Below are positions 1-8,537 of a stretch of 61,795 bases of DNA, one piece after another; position 1 is the first letter of the stretch; every line of letters begins with the position of its first letter. The notes under the pieces were generated by a model. That model did no database searches. It was not told where the DNA came from and saw nothing but the letters and a program-made list of their open reading frames with translations. The stretch comes from an uncultured Lachnobacterium sp. (GTDB taxonomy: Bacteria; Bacillota; Clostridia; Lachnospirales; Lachnospiraceae). The translations under genes were made by a program, and so were the position numbers. Location of the stretch: contig URDU01000015.1 in the NCBI GenBank assembly GCA_900546625.1, positions 1 to 61,795 of the forward strand, written 5' to 3'.

Positions 1-236
1 TGTCAGAAAAATACATATCACGCTACTTTAAAGAGCATTTTCATATTACTCTGTCACAGTATGTCAATCATCTCAGGCTGGAGCACGCCAGACAGCTATT
101 GGAGGAATCAGCAGCTTCCGTTACAGAGGTTGCGATGTGCAGCGGATATCAGAATGTGAGCTATTTTATACGCAGCTTCAAGAAAATGTATGGGGTATCA
201 CCTCTTAAATACAGAAATTTTCAAACTTTACCTTGA
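1..236 (+). CDS. AraC-family transcriptional regulator, C-terminal part
   Basis: The open frame enters from the left edge and stops with TGA at 234-236. The roughly 77 visible residues are the second helix-turn-helix of an AraC/XylS DNA-binding domain: an ISRYFK helix, the LRLEHARQLLEE helix, then the family signature around GYQNVSYFIRSFKKMYGVSPLKYR. The sensor domain lies outside the window, so ligand and targets cannot be judged. The -35 box of the next promoter overlaps its stop codon, so the downstream T-box operon seems to be a separate unit. Confidence 0.9.
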   Translation, partial: SEKYISRYFKEHFHITLSQYVNHLRLEHARQLLEESAASVTEVAMCSGYQNVSYFIRSFKKMYGVSPLKYRNFQTLP

Positions 237-261
237 CAAAGTGACAAAAAGAGCATAAAGT
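233..261 (+). promoter_or_regulatory. sigma-A promoter ahead of the Trp T-box leader
   Basis: TTGACA (233-238), a 17-nt spacer and TAAAGT (256-261). The -35 is perfect and the -10 matches four of six positions. It overlaps the stop codon of the upstream AraC gene and would start transcription about 50-60 nt before the conserved T-box stem I. Confidence 0.5.
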
Positions 262-319
262 ATATTAAAAGATTAATTTAACAGTGTTTCAAAACCGATG
301 AGAAAGAAGAGTAGACCTT

Positions 320-585
320 TCCGGATATCTCAGAGAGCTGCAGATGGTGGGATTGCAGTATGGATGGATTTGTTGAATGGCCTTTCGAGGGTGATCCGAA
401 GCGTTTGATTGTACAGAGCATAGTTTTTTAACGATTAAATCAGTAGGCGTCACCGGGAACCGAACCCGTTATCATTTCGGCATGTATATTAGTACATGAC
501 AGAGTGGACAATTCGTCAAATTGAGTGGTACCGCGATAATAAGAATTTATTACCGTCTCAAGCATTAGCTTGAGGCGGTTTTTTG
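320..585 (+). promoter_or_regulatory. T-box riboswitch with tryptophan (UGG) specifier
   Basis: The leader has T-box landmarks in order: an AGAGA-type segment at 332-338, a stem I specifier region GAATGGCCT with UGG at 378-380, a stem II/III-like segment with CCGTTATC near 466-473, and the T-box antiterminator sequence GAGTGGTACCGCG at 523-535 followed by an intrinsic terminator. The UGG codon predicts sensing of uncharged tRNA-Trp, so read-through should rise when tryptophan is scarce. This agrees with the downstream importer, whose family is known as a tryptophan transporter (trpXYZ) in streptococci. Stem I pairing was not computed, so the specifier is a reading by position and context. Confidence 0.88.
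553..584 (+). terminator. T-box regulated intrinsic terminator
   Basis: CCGTCTCAAGC and GCTTGAGGCGG form an 11-bp stem closed by a 4-nt ATTA loop, followed by a T run. The antiterminator would sequester the T-box sequence just upstream instead, the standard switch of this RNA class. Confidence 0.9.
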
Positions 586-723
586 CATAAACACCCACAT
601 GATGAAATGTCGTTAGCGCAAATTTGATTTGAGGCTATGACATCTGGCTTGTTGCGGCAGGTTTATGAGAAAATCGCGAACATCGGGAAACAAACACTTC
701 ACAAAGAAAGTGAGGAATTCAAT

Positions 724-1752
724 ATGAAAAAGAAAGTATTATCAGTAATTTTAGCAGCAGTTTGCACCATGGGTCTTATGGCAGGCTGTGGAGCAGAGGG
801 CTCAAAGGGCTCTACACAGAGTGGCGCAAAGGGTGACGGCTACACAGTAGGTATTTCGCAGTTTGCAGAGCATGGCTCTCTTGACAACTGCAGGGAGGGC
901 TTCTTAGAGGGTCTCAAGGAAGAGGGCATTGAGGAAGGTAAAAACCTTAAGGTTGATTACCAGAATGCACAGACAGATACCGGTACGGCAAGCACTATTG
1001 CAGACAGCTTCGTATCTGAGAAGGTTGATATGATTTGTGCCATCGCCACACCATGTGCAGCCAGCGCCTACAATTCAGCTATGAATGCAGACATTCCAAC
1101 AGTATATACAGCAGTTTCAGATCCTGTTGCAGCAGGTCTTGCTAAGGAGGACGGCTCAAGTGTCGGAAACATCACAGGCTCATCAGACGTGCTTCCTGTT
1201 GAGGAGCAGCTTAAGATGATCAGGGAGATGATGCCGGATGCAAAAAAAATCGGTATTCTCTACACCACAAGTGAGGCAAACTCATGCAGCACCATTGAGG
1301 AGTACAAGGAGCTTGCAGATAAATACGATTTTGAAATCGTTGACACCGGAATAAACACATCAGCAGATATTGAGATTGCAGCATCAGATCTTGTTTCAAA
1401 GGTTGACTGCCTGTGCAACCTCACAGACAACACAGTAGTAAATGCACTCCAGACTGTTCTCGACAAGGCAAATGGCGCAAAAATTCCGGTATTCGGAAGT
1501 GAAATTGAGCAGGTTAAATCAGGCTGTGTCGCTTCAATGGGAATCGATTACTACCAGCTGGGAATCGAGACAGGAAAGATGGCAGCAAAGATTTTAAAGG
1601 GTGAGGAGAAAGCCTCTGACACTCCGTTTATCACAGCTTCAAAGGCAGAGCTTTATGTAAACACTGCAGCAGCAGACAAGATTGGCATGACACTTGATGC
1701 AGATTATATCAAGGATGCAGCCGAGACATTTGATAAGATTGAAGTAAAATAG
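724..1752 (+). CDS. trpX: ABC transporter substrate-binding lipoprotein, TrpX type
   Basis: A 342-residue periplasmic-binding-like protein of the ABC_sub_bind family (formerly DUF534). The start at 724 was chosen over an upstream ATG because a lipoprotein signal follows at once: MKKKV, a hydrophobic core, then LMAGC with the lipidated Cys at about residue 22. The mature protein should be anchored outside the membrane and deliver a small ligand to the permease encoded next. In streptococci the homologous trpXYZ genes are T-box controlled and assigned to tryptophan uptake; the UGG T-box here supports the same substrate. Family and architecture are clear; the substrate is inferred from regulation. 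Confidence 0.88.
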   Translation: MKKKVLSVILAAVCTMGLMAGCGAEGSKGSTQSGAKGDGYTVGISQFAEHGSLDNCREGFLEGLKEEGIEEGKNLKVDYQNAQTDTGTASTIADSFVSEKVDMICAIATPCAASAYNSAMNADIPTVYTAVSDPVAAGLAKEDGSSVGNITGSSDVLPVEEQLKMIREMMPDAKKIGILYTTSEANSCSTIEEYKELADKYDFEIVDTGINTSADIEIAASDLVSKVDCLCNLTDNTVVNALQTVLDKANGAKIPVFGSEIEQVKSGCVASMGIDYYQLGIETGKMAAKILKGEEKASDTPFITASKAELYVNTAAADKIGMTLDADYIKDAAETFDKIEVK

Positions 1753-1786
1753 TTACGTTGATTTTTAAAGCAGGGGAGGATACACC

Positions 1787-2668
1787 GTGACACTAGTTTT
1801 AAGCGTTTTAGAGCAGGGCATGATTTATGCGATCATGGCTCTTGGAATATATATCACATACACCATACTGGATTTTCCGGATTTAACCGTAGATGGAAGC
1901 TTTCCGCTTGGAGCGGCACTTTCGGCGGTACTCATCACAAAGGGCGTTAATCCGATACTCACACTGCTTGTGACATTTGCAGCAGGTGCGTTTGCCGGAA
2001 TGCTGACCGGAATCATCCATGTGAAGCTCAAGGTGCGTGACCTTTTATCGGGAATTATCATGATGACAGCGCTTTACACGGTGAATCTTCGTATTGCAGG
2101 AAGAGCAAACCTGCCAATATACAATATGACCACACTTTTTGACAATGATTTTGTCAGAAATGTATTTAAGGGCGGCTTAGCACAGTTTTCAAATGTAATT
2201 ATCATCCTTGTTATCACACTTGTGATGAAATTCCTGCTCGACTGGTACATGAGCACAAAGTCAGGATATCTGCTTCGCGCCGTAGGTGACAACGAGACTA
2301 TCGTTACATCTATGGGTGTGGACAAGGGCATCACAAAAATCATCGGCCTTGCAATCGCCAACGGCCTTTGCAGCTTAAGCGGATGCATTTTTGCACAGCA
2401 GCAGAGATATTTCGACATATCAATGGGAACCGGAACAATGGTTATCGGACTGGCGAGCGTTATTATCGGAATCAGCCTGCTTAAAAAGGCAACATTTTTG
2501 CGTGTGACCTCGAGTGTTGTTATCGGAGCGATTGTATACAAGGCATGTGTGGCAATCGCTATAAAGCTTGGTATGCCGTCGAGCGATTTGAAGCTCATTA
2601 CAGCGGTATTGTTCCTCATCATTCTGGTGCTTGGAATGGATAGAAACAAAAGAAAGAAGGTGGCATAA
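1787..2668 (+). CDS. trpY: ABC transporter permease, TrpY type
   Basis: A 293-residue polytopic membrane protein of the branched-chain-type (BPD_transp_2) permease family, with about eight hydrophobic segments. It starts with GTG at 1787, preceded by GGGGAGGA at a good distance. The gene lies 34 nt after the binding protein and its stop overlaps the ATG of the ATPase gene, so the three are one operon. It would form the membrane channel of the predicted tryptophan importer. Only one permease gene is present, which suggests a homodimeric channel, as usual for trpXYZ systems. Confidence 0.87.
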   Translation: MTLVLSVLEQGMIYAIMALGIYITYTILDFPDLTVDGSFPLGAALSAVLITKGVNPILTLLVTFAAGAFAGMLTGIIHVKLKVRDLLSGIIMMTALYTVNLRIAGRANLPIYNMTTLFDNDFVRNVFKGGLAQFSNVIIILVITLVMKFLLDWYMSTKSGYLLRAVGDNETIVTSMGVDKGITKIIGLAIANGLCSLSGCIFAQQQRYFDISMGTGTMVIGLASVIIGISLLKKATFLRVTSSVVIGAIVYKACVAIAIKLGMPSSDLKLITAVLFLIILVLGMDRNKRKKVA

Positions 2669-3441
2669 TGTTAGAGCTCAACCATATCCACAAATTATAT
2701 AATCCGGGAACAGTCAACGAGATATGCCTCTTTGATGATTTTAATCTGAAAATAGATGATGGACAGTTTGTTTCCGTTGTAGGAAGTAATGGCTCCGGAA
2801 AGACATCTATGCTCAACATCATCTGCGGTTCTATCCCTATTGACGGTGGCAGCATAGTGGTAAACGGCACTGACATCACAAAGCAGAAGGATTTTATCAG
2901 ACACCGCCGCATTGGCCGCGTATTTCAGGATCCGGCAAAGGGAACATGTCCTTCCATGACAATCCTTGAAAATCTGTCCATAGCTGACAATAAAGGAAAG
3001 ACCTACGGTCTGGGACGTGGTACAAACCACAGCAGAATAGAGCATTACAAAGAAATGCTTGCCGAGCTAAACCTTGGACTTGAGGATAAGCTTCACACAA
3101 AGGTTGGCGCACTTTCAGGAGGTCAGAGACAGACACTTGCGCTTCTCATGGCTACGATGAATCCAATCGAGTTTCTCATTCTTGATGAGCACACAGCAGC
3201 CCTCGATCCAAAGACCGCTGAGATCGTAATGCAGCTCACAGGCAAGATAGTTGCAGAGAAGAAGGTCACAACGATCATGGTCACACACAATCTGCGCTAC
3301 GCTGTTGAATACGGAGACCGACTTATCATGATGCATCAGGGTAAGGCGATAATCGACAAGGCCGGCGCCGATAAGAAGGCTATGCAGGTTGATGATATTC
3401 TTGGCACATTCAATGAGATCAGTATTGAGTGTGGAAACTAG
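2668..3441 (+). CDS. trpZ: ABC transporter ATP-binding protein, TrpZ type
   Basis: A 257-residue ATPase with a Walker A motif (GSNGSGKTS, near residue 40), the ABC signature LSGGQRQ and a Walker B followed by glutamate-free switch sequence LILDEHTAALDP. The H of the switch region is in IMVTHNLR. The ATG overlaps the stop of the permease gene, so translation is probably coupled. It energises the importer and completes the T-box regulated operon. No terminator is obvious before the next promoter. Confidence 0.88.
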   Translation: MLELNHIHKLYNPGTVNEICLFDDFNLKIDDGQFVSVVGSNGSGKTSMLNIICGSIPIDGGSIVVNGTDITKQKDFIRHRRIGRVFQDPAKGTCPSMTILENLSIADNKGKTYGLGRGTNHSRIEHYKEMLAELNLGLEDKLHTKVGALSGGQRQTLALLMATMNPIEFLILDEHTAALDPKTAEIVMQLTGKIVAEKKVTTIMVTHNLRYAVEYGDRLIMMHQGKAIIDKAGADKKAMQVDDILGTFNEISIECGN

Positions 3442-3464
3442 TATATGCGAAATATAAATATGAA

Positions 3465-3493
3465 TTGAAAATGTCCTCCTGTGGGAGTATAAT
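3465..3493 (+). promoter_or_regulatory. promoter of the DUF3990 cassette
   Basis: TTGAAA (3465-3470), a 17-nt spacer and a perfect TATAAT (3488-3493). Just downstream, near 3495-3512, ACTAT/CTATA occurs as short tandem copies. That is a plausible site for autoregulation by the cassette's own XRE-type protein, but this is only positional inference. Confidence 0.65.
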
Positions 3494-3533
3494 ATAACTA
3501 TACTATACTATACTTCTGAGGGAGGATATTTTT

Positions 3534-4202
3534 ATGCTTTTATATCATGGATCGGATCATATTATTGAAAAGCCTGAATTTGGTGCAGGAAAGAAGCATA
3601 ATGATTATGGAAGGGGATTCTATTGTACACAAAATATAGAATTAGCTAAGGAATGGGCCGTATCAGAGGATGCAGACGGATATGTTAATAAATATAGCAT
3701 AGATACATCAAAACTAGAGGTTTTGGATATAAACAGTGACAAATATACTATGATGCATTGGCTTGGAATATTACTTAATAACCGTATATTTACACTCACA
3801 ACACCACTTGAACGGGAGGCAAAACAATATATTCTGGATAATTTTAATATATCACTGGATGGAATTGATATTGTAAAGGGGTATAGGGCAGATGATAGTT
3901 ATTTTTCTTATGCACGTGATTTTATAAGTGGTGTTATTTCTTATGAACAGCTTTCAAAGGCTATGAGACTGGGAAAGCTTGGAGAGCAATACTGTCTTAT
4001 CAGTAAAAAAGCATTTGCAGCTTTAGAATATACCGGAAGTGAGTATGCAAATTTTAAGGAATGGTATCCACGGAAAATGCTTAGGGATATGTATGCCCGA
4101 AAAGGATATAGGGATATGGAAAAGGAATCATATAGAAGGGGAGAGCTGTATATTTCAAGGATTATAGATGAGGAGATGAAAAAAGATGATTTACGCATAT
4201 GA
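3534..4202 (+). CDS. DUF3990 protein, ADP-ribosyltransferase-like putative toxin
   Basis: 222 residues. The N-terminal third carries the hallmark of DUF3990, a family in the ADP-ribosyltransferase superfamily: LYHGS at residues 3-7, then DYGRGFYCT and a helix beginning ELAKEW. These would form the NAD-binding cleft. No signal peptide or membrane segment is seen, so it should act in the cytoplasm. It starts 6 nt after GGGAGGAT and overlaps the next gene by 17 nt. Family members often sit beside short helix-turn-helix or DUF3791 partners and are regarded as toxin candidates. Activity and target are unknown; a catalytic glutamate cannot be fixed by eye. Confidence 0.75.
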   Translation: MLLYHGSDHIIEKPEFGAGKKHNDYGRGFYCTQNIELAKEWAVSEDADGYVNKYSIDTSKLEVLDINSDKYTMMHWLGILLNNRIFTLTTPLEREAKQYILDNFNISLDGIDIVKGYRADDSYFSYARDFISGVISYEQLSKAMRLGKLGEQYCLISKKAFAALEYTGSEYANFKEWYPRKMLRDMYARKGYRDMEKESYRRGELYISRIIDEEMKKDDLRI

Positions 4203-4821
4203 CAAGGTTTATCTTCGAATTGCACAGCGAAATCTTGGGGAGATGCTTAGTTATGCAGTGTATGACCTCGGATATGAGCTGGAGGATTATTATAAAAGAT
4301 TTTTGCAGTCGGAATATAGTATGCGCTTTTCAAAAGGTGATTTATTTGTGATAACCGGAATGTCGGGTGCTGAACTTGCGATAAGGGTATTAAATATACC
4401 TGATGATGATATAATAATGCCTTCGTACAATACAGCTAAAAGCCAGGAATATTGGACAGGGTGGATATTAGCGTATTATCAATGGGAGAATGGCAGAACC
4501 TTTGAAATGATTGATAAAGAGATACCTATTTGTAAGATCAGAAATATGTATAATCCTTATCATGAGATGGATATTTCATCTGCCATTTTGAAATTGAGAG
4601 AGATGAGTCAGGTATCAAGAGCGGAGACATATCTAAAAAAACTACGCAAAAGGGCTGGTATCAGTCAGAGCGTTCTTGCAGAAGAAACAGGCATTCCTGT
4701 AAAAACTATCCAACAGTATGAACAGCGCAGAAAGGATATAAATAAAGCACAGGTCGAGTATGTTGTCAGGCTGTCAAAGGCATTGTGCTGTGAACCGCAG
4801 GATATTTTGGAGGAGGAATAA
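4186..4821 (+). CDS. XRE-type helix-turn-helix protein, putative antitoxin partner
   Basis: 211 residues that overlap the DUF3990 gene by 17 nt, so the two are translationally linked. The middle part has YWTGWILAYYQWENGRTF, a pattern typical of DUF3791-like partners of DUF3990 proteins. The last 60 residues form a Cro/CI-type helix-turn-helix (LKKLRKRAGISQ, then ETGIPVKTIQQYEQ). Joining a partner-binding region to a DNA-binding domain is what an autoregulating antitoxin would look like. That role is inferred from order and domains, not shown. Confidence 0.7.
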   Translation: MIYAYDKVYLRIAQRNLGEMLSYAVYDLGYELEDYYKRFLQSEYSMRFSKGDLFVITGMSGAELAIRVLNIPDDDIIMPSYNTAKSQEYWTGWILAYYQWENGRTFEMIDKEIPICKIRNMYNPYHEMDISSAILKLREMSQVSRAETYLKKLRKRAGISQSVLAEETGIPVKTIQQYEQRRKDINKAQVEYVVRLSKALCCEPQDILEEE

Positions 4822-5421
4822 TTGAAAGGGATACAAAGGGAGATGTTATTTGAAAAACAGAGATACGGCAGAAACAAGAAAACTCAGATAAATCATTCAT
4901 ATATTAATAGTGGCAGATATAGGAGAAAGTTTGATCTTATATCAGATAATAAAAAGTTAAATAAACTATTGCATTTTCTTGCAAAGAGGATGCTTAAACA
5001 TAGGGCAGGAACTCTTTATGAAGATATGTATTGGATAAATTCAGATGAGGCAGAGATTGTTGCGTGCGAATGCAATAGTAGGTTGGAGGAACAAATTGAG
5101 TATTCAGATAAAACAATCGAAATAGTAGACACTATGCCTGGTCTTCTAACAATACATACACATCCCAATAGTTTTCCACCCAGTGCAGTAGATTTTAATT
5201 CAAATTATGAGCATAATTATATTTTAGGTATAATTTGTTGCCACAATGGAAGAATTTTCGTGTATAATGCTAATGAAGAGATAGATATTAATTTATATAC
5301 TGCTTATGTGCAAAAATTTAAATTAGAAGGACTGGAAGAATATGATGCACAATGGGCTGCTCTTAATGTTATTAAGGAAAACGTCGATATAAGTTTTAAG
5401 GAGGTGGGCGCAGATGAATAA
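4822..5421 (+). CDS. JAMM/JAB-like metallopeptidase domain protein
   Basis: 199 residues. The TTG start at 4822 directly follows the previous stop and is served by GGAGGAGG at 4809-4816; an ATG at 4843 is the alternative. Residues 112-124 read HTHPNSFPPSAVD, which matches the JAMM zinc signature HxHP..S..D, and an upstream acidic residue (E67 is a candidate) could complete the site. JAMM enzymes cut isopeptide or peptide bonds next to ubiquitin-like folds or trim toxins. No ubiquitin-like partner is visible here. The gene is locked between the XRE gene and a small basic protein gene, so it is part of the same cassette. The exact family is not recognised. Confidence 0.65.
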   Translation: MKGIQREMLFEKQRYGRNKKTQINHSYINSGRYRRKFDLISDNKKLNKLLHFLAKRMLKHRAGTLYEDMYWINSDEAEIVACECNSRLEEQIEYSDKTIEIVDTMPGLLTIHTHPNSFPPSAVDFNSNYEHNYILGIICCHNGRIFVYNANEEIDINLYTAYVQKFKLEGLEEYDAQWAALNVIKENVDISFKEVGADE

Positions 5422-5599
5422 ATCAAATATTTGTTACATGGAAAAAGATGGTGCGGTAAAAATACCAGATAAGTATAAGAAGATGTCGCATGATGAAATT
5501 TCTGCTGAGTGCGTGCGTCTTACAAAGACAGTGAAAAACAGGGCAAAACAAACAGTAAAAAAAGTTAAAATTAAACCAAAAACAAAATTTGTTATTTAA
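5414..5599 (+). CDS. small basic protein of the JAMM cassette
   Basis: 61 residues, overlapping the JAMM gene by 8 nt, with AAGGAGGTG ahead of the ATG. The first half is acidic-mixed (IPDKYKKMSHDEISAEC); the second half is a lysine-rich tail (VKNRAKQTVKKVKIKPK). It has no signal peptide and no family I recognise. The strong ribosome site and gene overlap argue that it is real. The basic tail could bind nucleic acid or occupy the JAMM protein as a substrate or inhibitor, but nothing in the sequence decides this. Confidence 0.6.
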   Translation: MNKSNICYMEKDGAVKIPDKYKKMSHDEISAECVRLTKTVKNRAKQTVKKVKIKPKTKFVI

Positions 5600-5623
5600 C
5601 AAAGTAAATTCAGCTATTATTAA

Positions 5624-5667
5624 ACGGGAATGTTCTGGTCTTAACAAGAAAGAACATTCCCGTTTTT
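5624..5667 (+). terminator. intrinsic terminator of the DUF3990/JAMM cassette
   Basis: ACGGGAATGTTCT (5624-5636) pairs perfectly with AGAACATTCCCGT (5651-5663), followed by a short T run. It separates the plus-strand cassette from the convergent thi operon and may serve both, though the minus side has only three T residues. Confidence 0.85.
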
Positions 5668-5681
5668 AGGAAGATGGTGAA

Positions 5682-6371
5682 TCATACCCTCATCATCCCC
5701 GACATAATGCATCCCCCAGCGGCTCCACATTCCATGACCTCAGCAAGTCGCAGAACACTAATGTCTGGAATGGCATCATAAGTGGATGGTGCATCGGAAG
5801 CTATGCGGTCATCATTTGAGGCAATATTAATGCCGCCGATTGCATAAACCGGTATCCCAACCGCATCACAGACATTTTTGAGGAAATCAAGTCCGCGCGG
5901 AGGCAGTCCTTTTTTGCAGTCGGTTGCAAAAATATGTCCTGCCGTCATATATGTGGCACCAAGCTGTTCGGCTTTTACGGCATCTTCAACGGAGTGGACA
6001 GAGGTTCCGATAACCTTGAAGAATTGTTGATAATTGTCAGATAGATCTTTTTTGGCATAAGCTTCAAGGATTGGCAATGGCAGATGTATATACGGATGCT
6101 CAAGCTCCATTGCTACATTTATAAAGCTGTGCAGCATGCACTGCACATCATATTCTTTACACAGAGCAATCACATCGCGTGCCAGAGACAGATATTCTGC
6201 CTCCGGCATATCCTTTTCCCTGAGCACAATTGCATGTGGATGGAGCTTACAGACACGCTCGAGCTGTTCCATGAACGGACGGCTGCACAGGTGTCTGTTT
6301 GTGATAGCGATTATATTATTATTCTGTAAAGCATGCTTTGAGTTTTTGTCCAAGTGTTTTTCTTTATTCAT
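5682..6371 (-). CDS. ThiE/TenI-family thiamine-phosphate-synthase-like protein
   Basis: 229 residues with a TIM-barrel ThiE/TenI pattern: AITNRHLC near the start, IVLREKDMP, then GTSVHSVEDAVKAEQLGATYMTAGHIFAT and IPVYAIGGI. ThiE couples thiazole phosphate and HMP-PP to thiamine phosphate; TenI relatives aromatise the thiazole tautomer. The VNDR and HLGQxD segments that hold magnesium in true ThiE are replaced by LHSF and IHLP. I therefore lean to a TenI-like role, although a relaxed ThiE is possible. It is the last gene of the thiS-G-H operon, 8 nt after thiH. Confidence 0.75.
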   Translation of the reverse strand: MNKEKHLDKNSKHALQNNNIIAITNRHLCSRPFMEQLERVCKLHPHAIVLREKDMPEAEYLSLARDVIALCKEYDVQCMLHSFINVAMELEHPYIHLPLPILEAYAKKDLSDNYQQFFKVIGTSVHSVEDAVKAEQLGATYMTAGHIFATDCKKGLPPRGLDFLKNVCDAVGIPVYAIGGINIASNDDRIASDAPSTYDAIPDISVLRLAEVMECGAAGGCIMSGMMRV

Positions 6372-6379
6372 ATTCGTAC

Positions 6380-7645
6380 CTACACGTAAATATAGTCGCT
6401 CATTACCGGCTGCAAACCATTGTCGAGCAGTGCATTAAACACCTCATCCACGCTTCTTCCATCAGAGATTTCAAACTGGTCATCGCCCTTGTCCTCTATA
6501 TCGTCCACATGGCTTCCGATTCCGGTGCTGACACCGGCTGAAATCTTGGTGGCGGCGATATTTACGAGATTGTCACGCACACGCGCTACCTCTCTTGTAG
6601 ATACGGTGATGCTTGCAAATGGCATGAAGAGTCTGTAAGCGCATACCACCTGAAGGAGCTGTGTCTCGTGGACATCCTTTGGATTGATCCGGTCATTGTT
6701 TATGATAGGGCACAGACGAGGGCATGAGAATGCAATCTCAGCTCTTGGATATTTTTTCTGGAGCAGGTATGCGTGATATCCGGTGGCAAGCGCATCCTTT
6801 CTGAAATCATCGAGGCCTAAAAGTGCGGCAAAGCCGACACCCCTCATACCGCCCTTAAGAGCACGCTCCTGTGCATTTACACGGTAAGGGAAAATTCTCT
6901 TGTGTCCGGCAAGGTGGAGTGTCTCGTATTTGTCAGAGTTGTAGGTCTCCTGGAAAACGGTCACATAGTCAGCGCCACACTCGTGCAGGTATGCGTACTC
7001 GTCAGAGTTCATAGGATAAACCTCAAGACCTATAACCTTGAAATATTTGCGGGCAATTTTGCATGCCTCTCCAATGTATTCGACGTCTGACATTTTCTTG
7101 CTCTCACCGGTGAGAATCAGGATTTCCTGAAGACCGGTTTTGGCGATTGCAGCCATTTCCTTTTCGATTTCTGAGGCATTCAGCTTTGCGCGGTTGATTT
7201 TATTGTGACAGTTGAAGCCACAGTAGATACAGTAGTTTTCGCAGTAGTTTGATATGTAAAGCGGTGTAAACATGCACACGCTGTTGCCGAAGTGCTTTCT
7301 GGTCTCAATCTGTGCAGCCTGTGCGATTTCCTCAATAAATGGCTGTGCAGCAGGTGAGAGCAGAGCCTTGAAATCCTCCAATGTGCGGTATTCGTGTGAG
7401 AGTGCCGCGCGTACATCGGCTGCGGTGTATTTGTCGTAGTCGTATGCATCCATTTCGGCAACTACCCTGTCCATGATATCGGAGTCAAGCACTTCCATAT
7501 CAGGCAGATATTTCATATGGTCTATTCTGTTTTTCTTCATGTCCTCGAGGATTACTTCGTTTACAATGCTGTCGTTGAAGTGGTCATCGTGGGCGATATT
7601 TGCTTTGATATCTTTGTCGTTTGTTATATTTATATTGTTAGTCAT
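6380..7645 (-). CDS. thiH: 2-iminoacetate synthase ThiH
   Basis: 421 residues. A radical SAM enzyme with the cluster motif CENYCIYCGF (CX3CX2C) around residue 115, followed by the ThiH/HydG/NocL-type barrel. It splits tyrosine with a 5'-deoxyadenosyl radical to give dehydroglycine for the thiazole ring and p-cresol. The start is preceded by GAAGGGA at the proper distance. The first 20 residues are Asn/Asp/Lys-rich and low in complexity. Oxygen-sensitive ThiH instead of ThiO fits an anaerobe. It lies in order thiS-thiG-thiH-thiE. Confidence 0.93.
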   Translation of the reverse strand: MTNNINITNDKDIKANIAHDDHFNDSIVNEVILEDMKKNRIDHMKYLPDMEVLDSDIMDRVVAEMDAYDYDKYTAADVRAALSHEYRTLEDFKALLSPAAQPFIEEIAQAAQIETRKHFGNSVCMFTPLYISNYCENYCIYCGFNCHNKINRAKLNASEIEKEMAAIAKTGLQEILILTGESKKMSDVEYIGEACKIARKYFKVIGLEVYPMNSDEYAYLHECGADYVTVFQETYNSDKYETLHLAGHKRIFPYRVNAQERALKGGMRGVGFAALLGLDDFRKDALATGYHAYLLQKKYPRAEIAFSCPRLCPIINNDRINPKDVHETQLLQVVCAYRLFMPFASITVSTREVARVRDNLVNIAATKISAGVSTGIGSHVDDIEDKGDDQFEISDGRSVDEVFNALLDNGLQPVMSDYIYV

Positions 7646-7698
7646 TATGTGTTCCCTTCAAAATCTGATTATCATATTTGTGCTTTATATATAATCGA

Positions 7699-8487
7699 TT
7701 AGTCGCGCAGATATCCTGTCAGAGGGGATGATGCGCTGGCGCCCTTTGTCAGAGTGCGTCCAAGTCCTGACAGATAAGCCATTCTTCCGGCCTCGATAGC
7801 CTTTTTAAATGCTTCTGCCATTATCTCAACATCACCGGCTGTTGCAACGGCAGTGTTTGCCATGACTGCGGCAGCACCCATTTCCATAGCCTCGCATGCC
7901 TGTGAAGGACGGCCGATGCCTGCATCCACGATGATAGGCAGGTCGATTTCGTCAATCAGAATCTGGATAAATTCCTTTGTGCAGATACCCTTGTTTGAAC
8001 CGATTGGCGCGCCGAGAGGCATGATGCAGGCTGCGCCGGCATTTGCAAGGTCTCTTGCCACGTTGAGGTCAGGATACATGTAAGGCATTACGACAAAGCC
8101 CTCCTTTGCGAGAATCTCTGTAGCCTTTATTGTCTCAAAGTTGTCTGGAAGCAGATATTTGCTGTCGCGCATGATTTCGATTTTCACGAAGTCTCCACAG
8201 CCCAGCTCGCGGGACAAACGTGCGATTCTTACAGCCTCATCGGCATTTCTGGCACCTGATGTGTTTGGAAGCAGTGTGACATTGTCCGGAATATAGTCGA
8301 GGATGTTTGCCAGTCCTCCATCGTTTGCACGGCGCAGAGCCAGTGTGATAATCTGTGCATCAGCCTTCTCAATGCAGGCCTTTACCAGGTCGAGTGAAAA
8401 CTTTCCCGAACCGAGAATGAAACGTGAGGTAAACTCGTGGCCTCCTAAAATTAATTTGTCGTTTGCTAAATCTATATTTTTACTCAT
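7699..8487 (-). CDS. thiG: thiazole synthase ThiG
   Basis: 262 residues. A TIM-barrel protein with ThiG landmarks: [16 protein letters not shown] at the start, [64 protein letters not shown] and VNTAVA-like [11 protein letters not shown]. It condenses DXP, dehydroglycine and ThiS thiocarboxylate into the thiazole phosphate. AAGGAG precedes the ATG. It sits 50 nt downstream of thiS and 53 nt upstream of thiH on the minus strand. Confidence 0.95.
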   Translation of the reverse strand: MSKNIDLANDKLILGGHEFTSRFILGSGKFSLDLVKACIEKADAQIITLALRRANDGGLANILDYIPDNVTLLPNTSGARNADEAVRIARLSRELGCGDFVKIEIMRDSKYLLPDNFETIKATEILAKEGFVVMPYMYPDLNVARDLANAGAACIMPLGAPIGSNKGICTKEFIQILIDEIDLPIIVDAGIGRPSQACEAMEMGAAAVMANTAVATAGDVEIMAEAFKKAIEAGRMAYLSGLGRTLTKGASASSPLTGYLRD

Positions 8488-8537
8488 GATTAACTCCTTA
8501 TGTATTTATTGGTAGTGTAAAAAGTGTTTGATTTTAA

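Noticed and set aside
440..540. A tRNA-like gene suggested by the GGGAACCGAACCCG stretch
   Set aside because: The segment belongs to the T-box leader; no acceptor stem or anticodon arm surrounds it.
1260..1466. Minus-strand frame inside trpX
   Set aside because: It is antisense to a well-supported gene, with no ribosome site and no protein-like family pattern. The same applies to most other antisense frames in the window.
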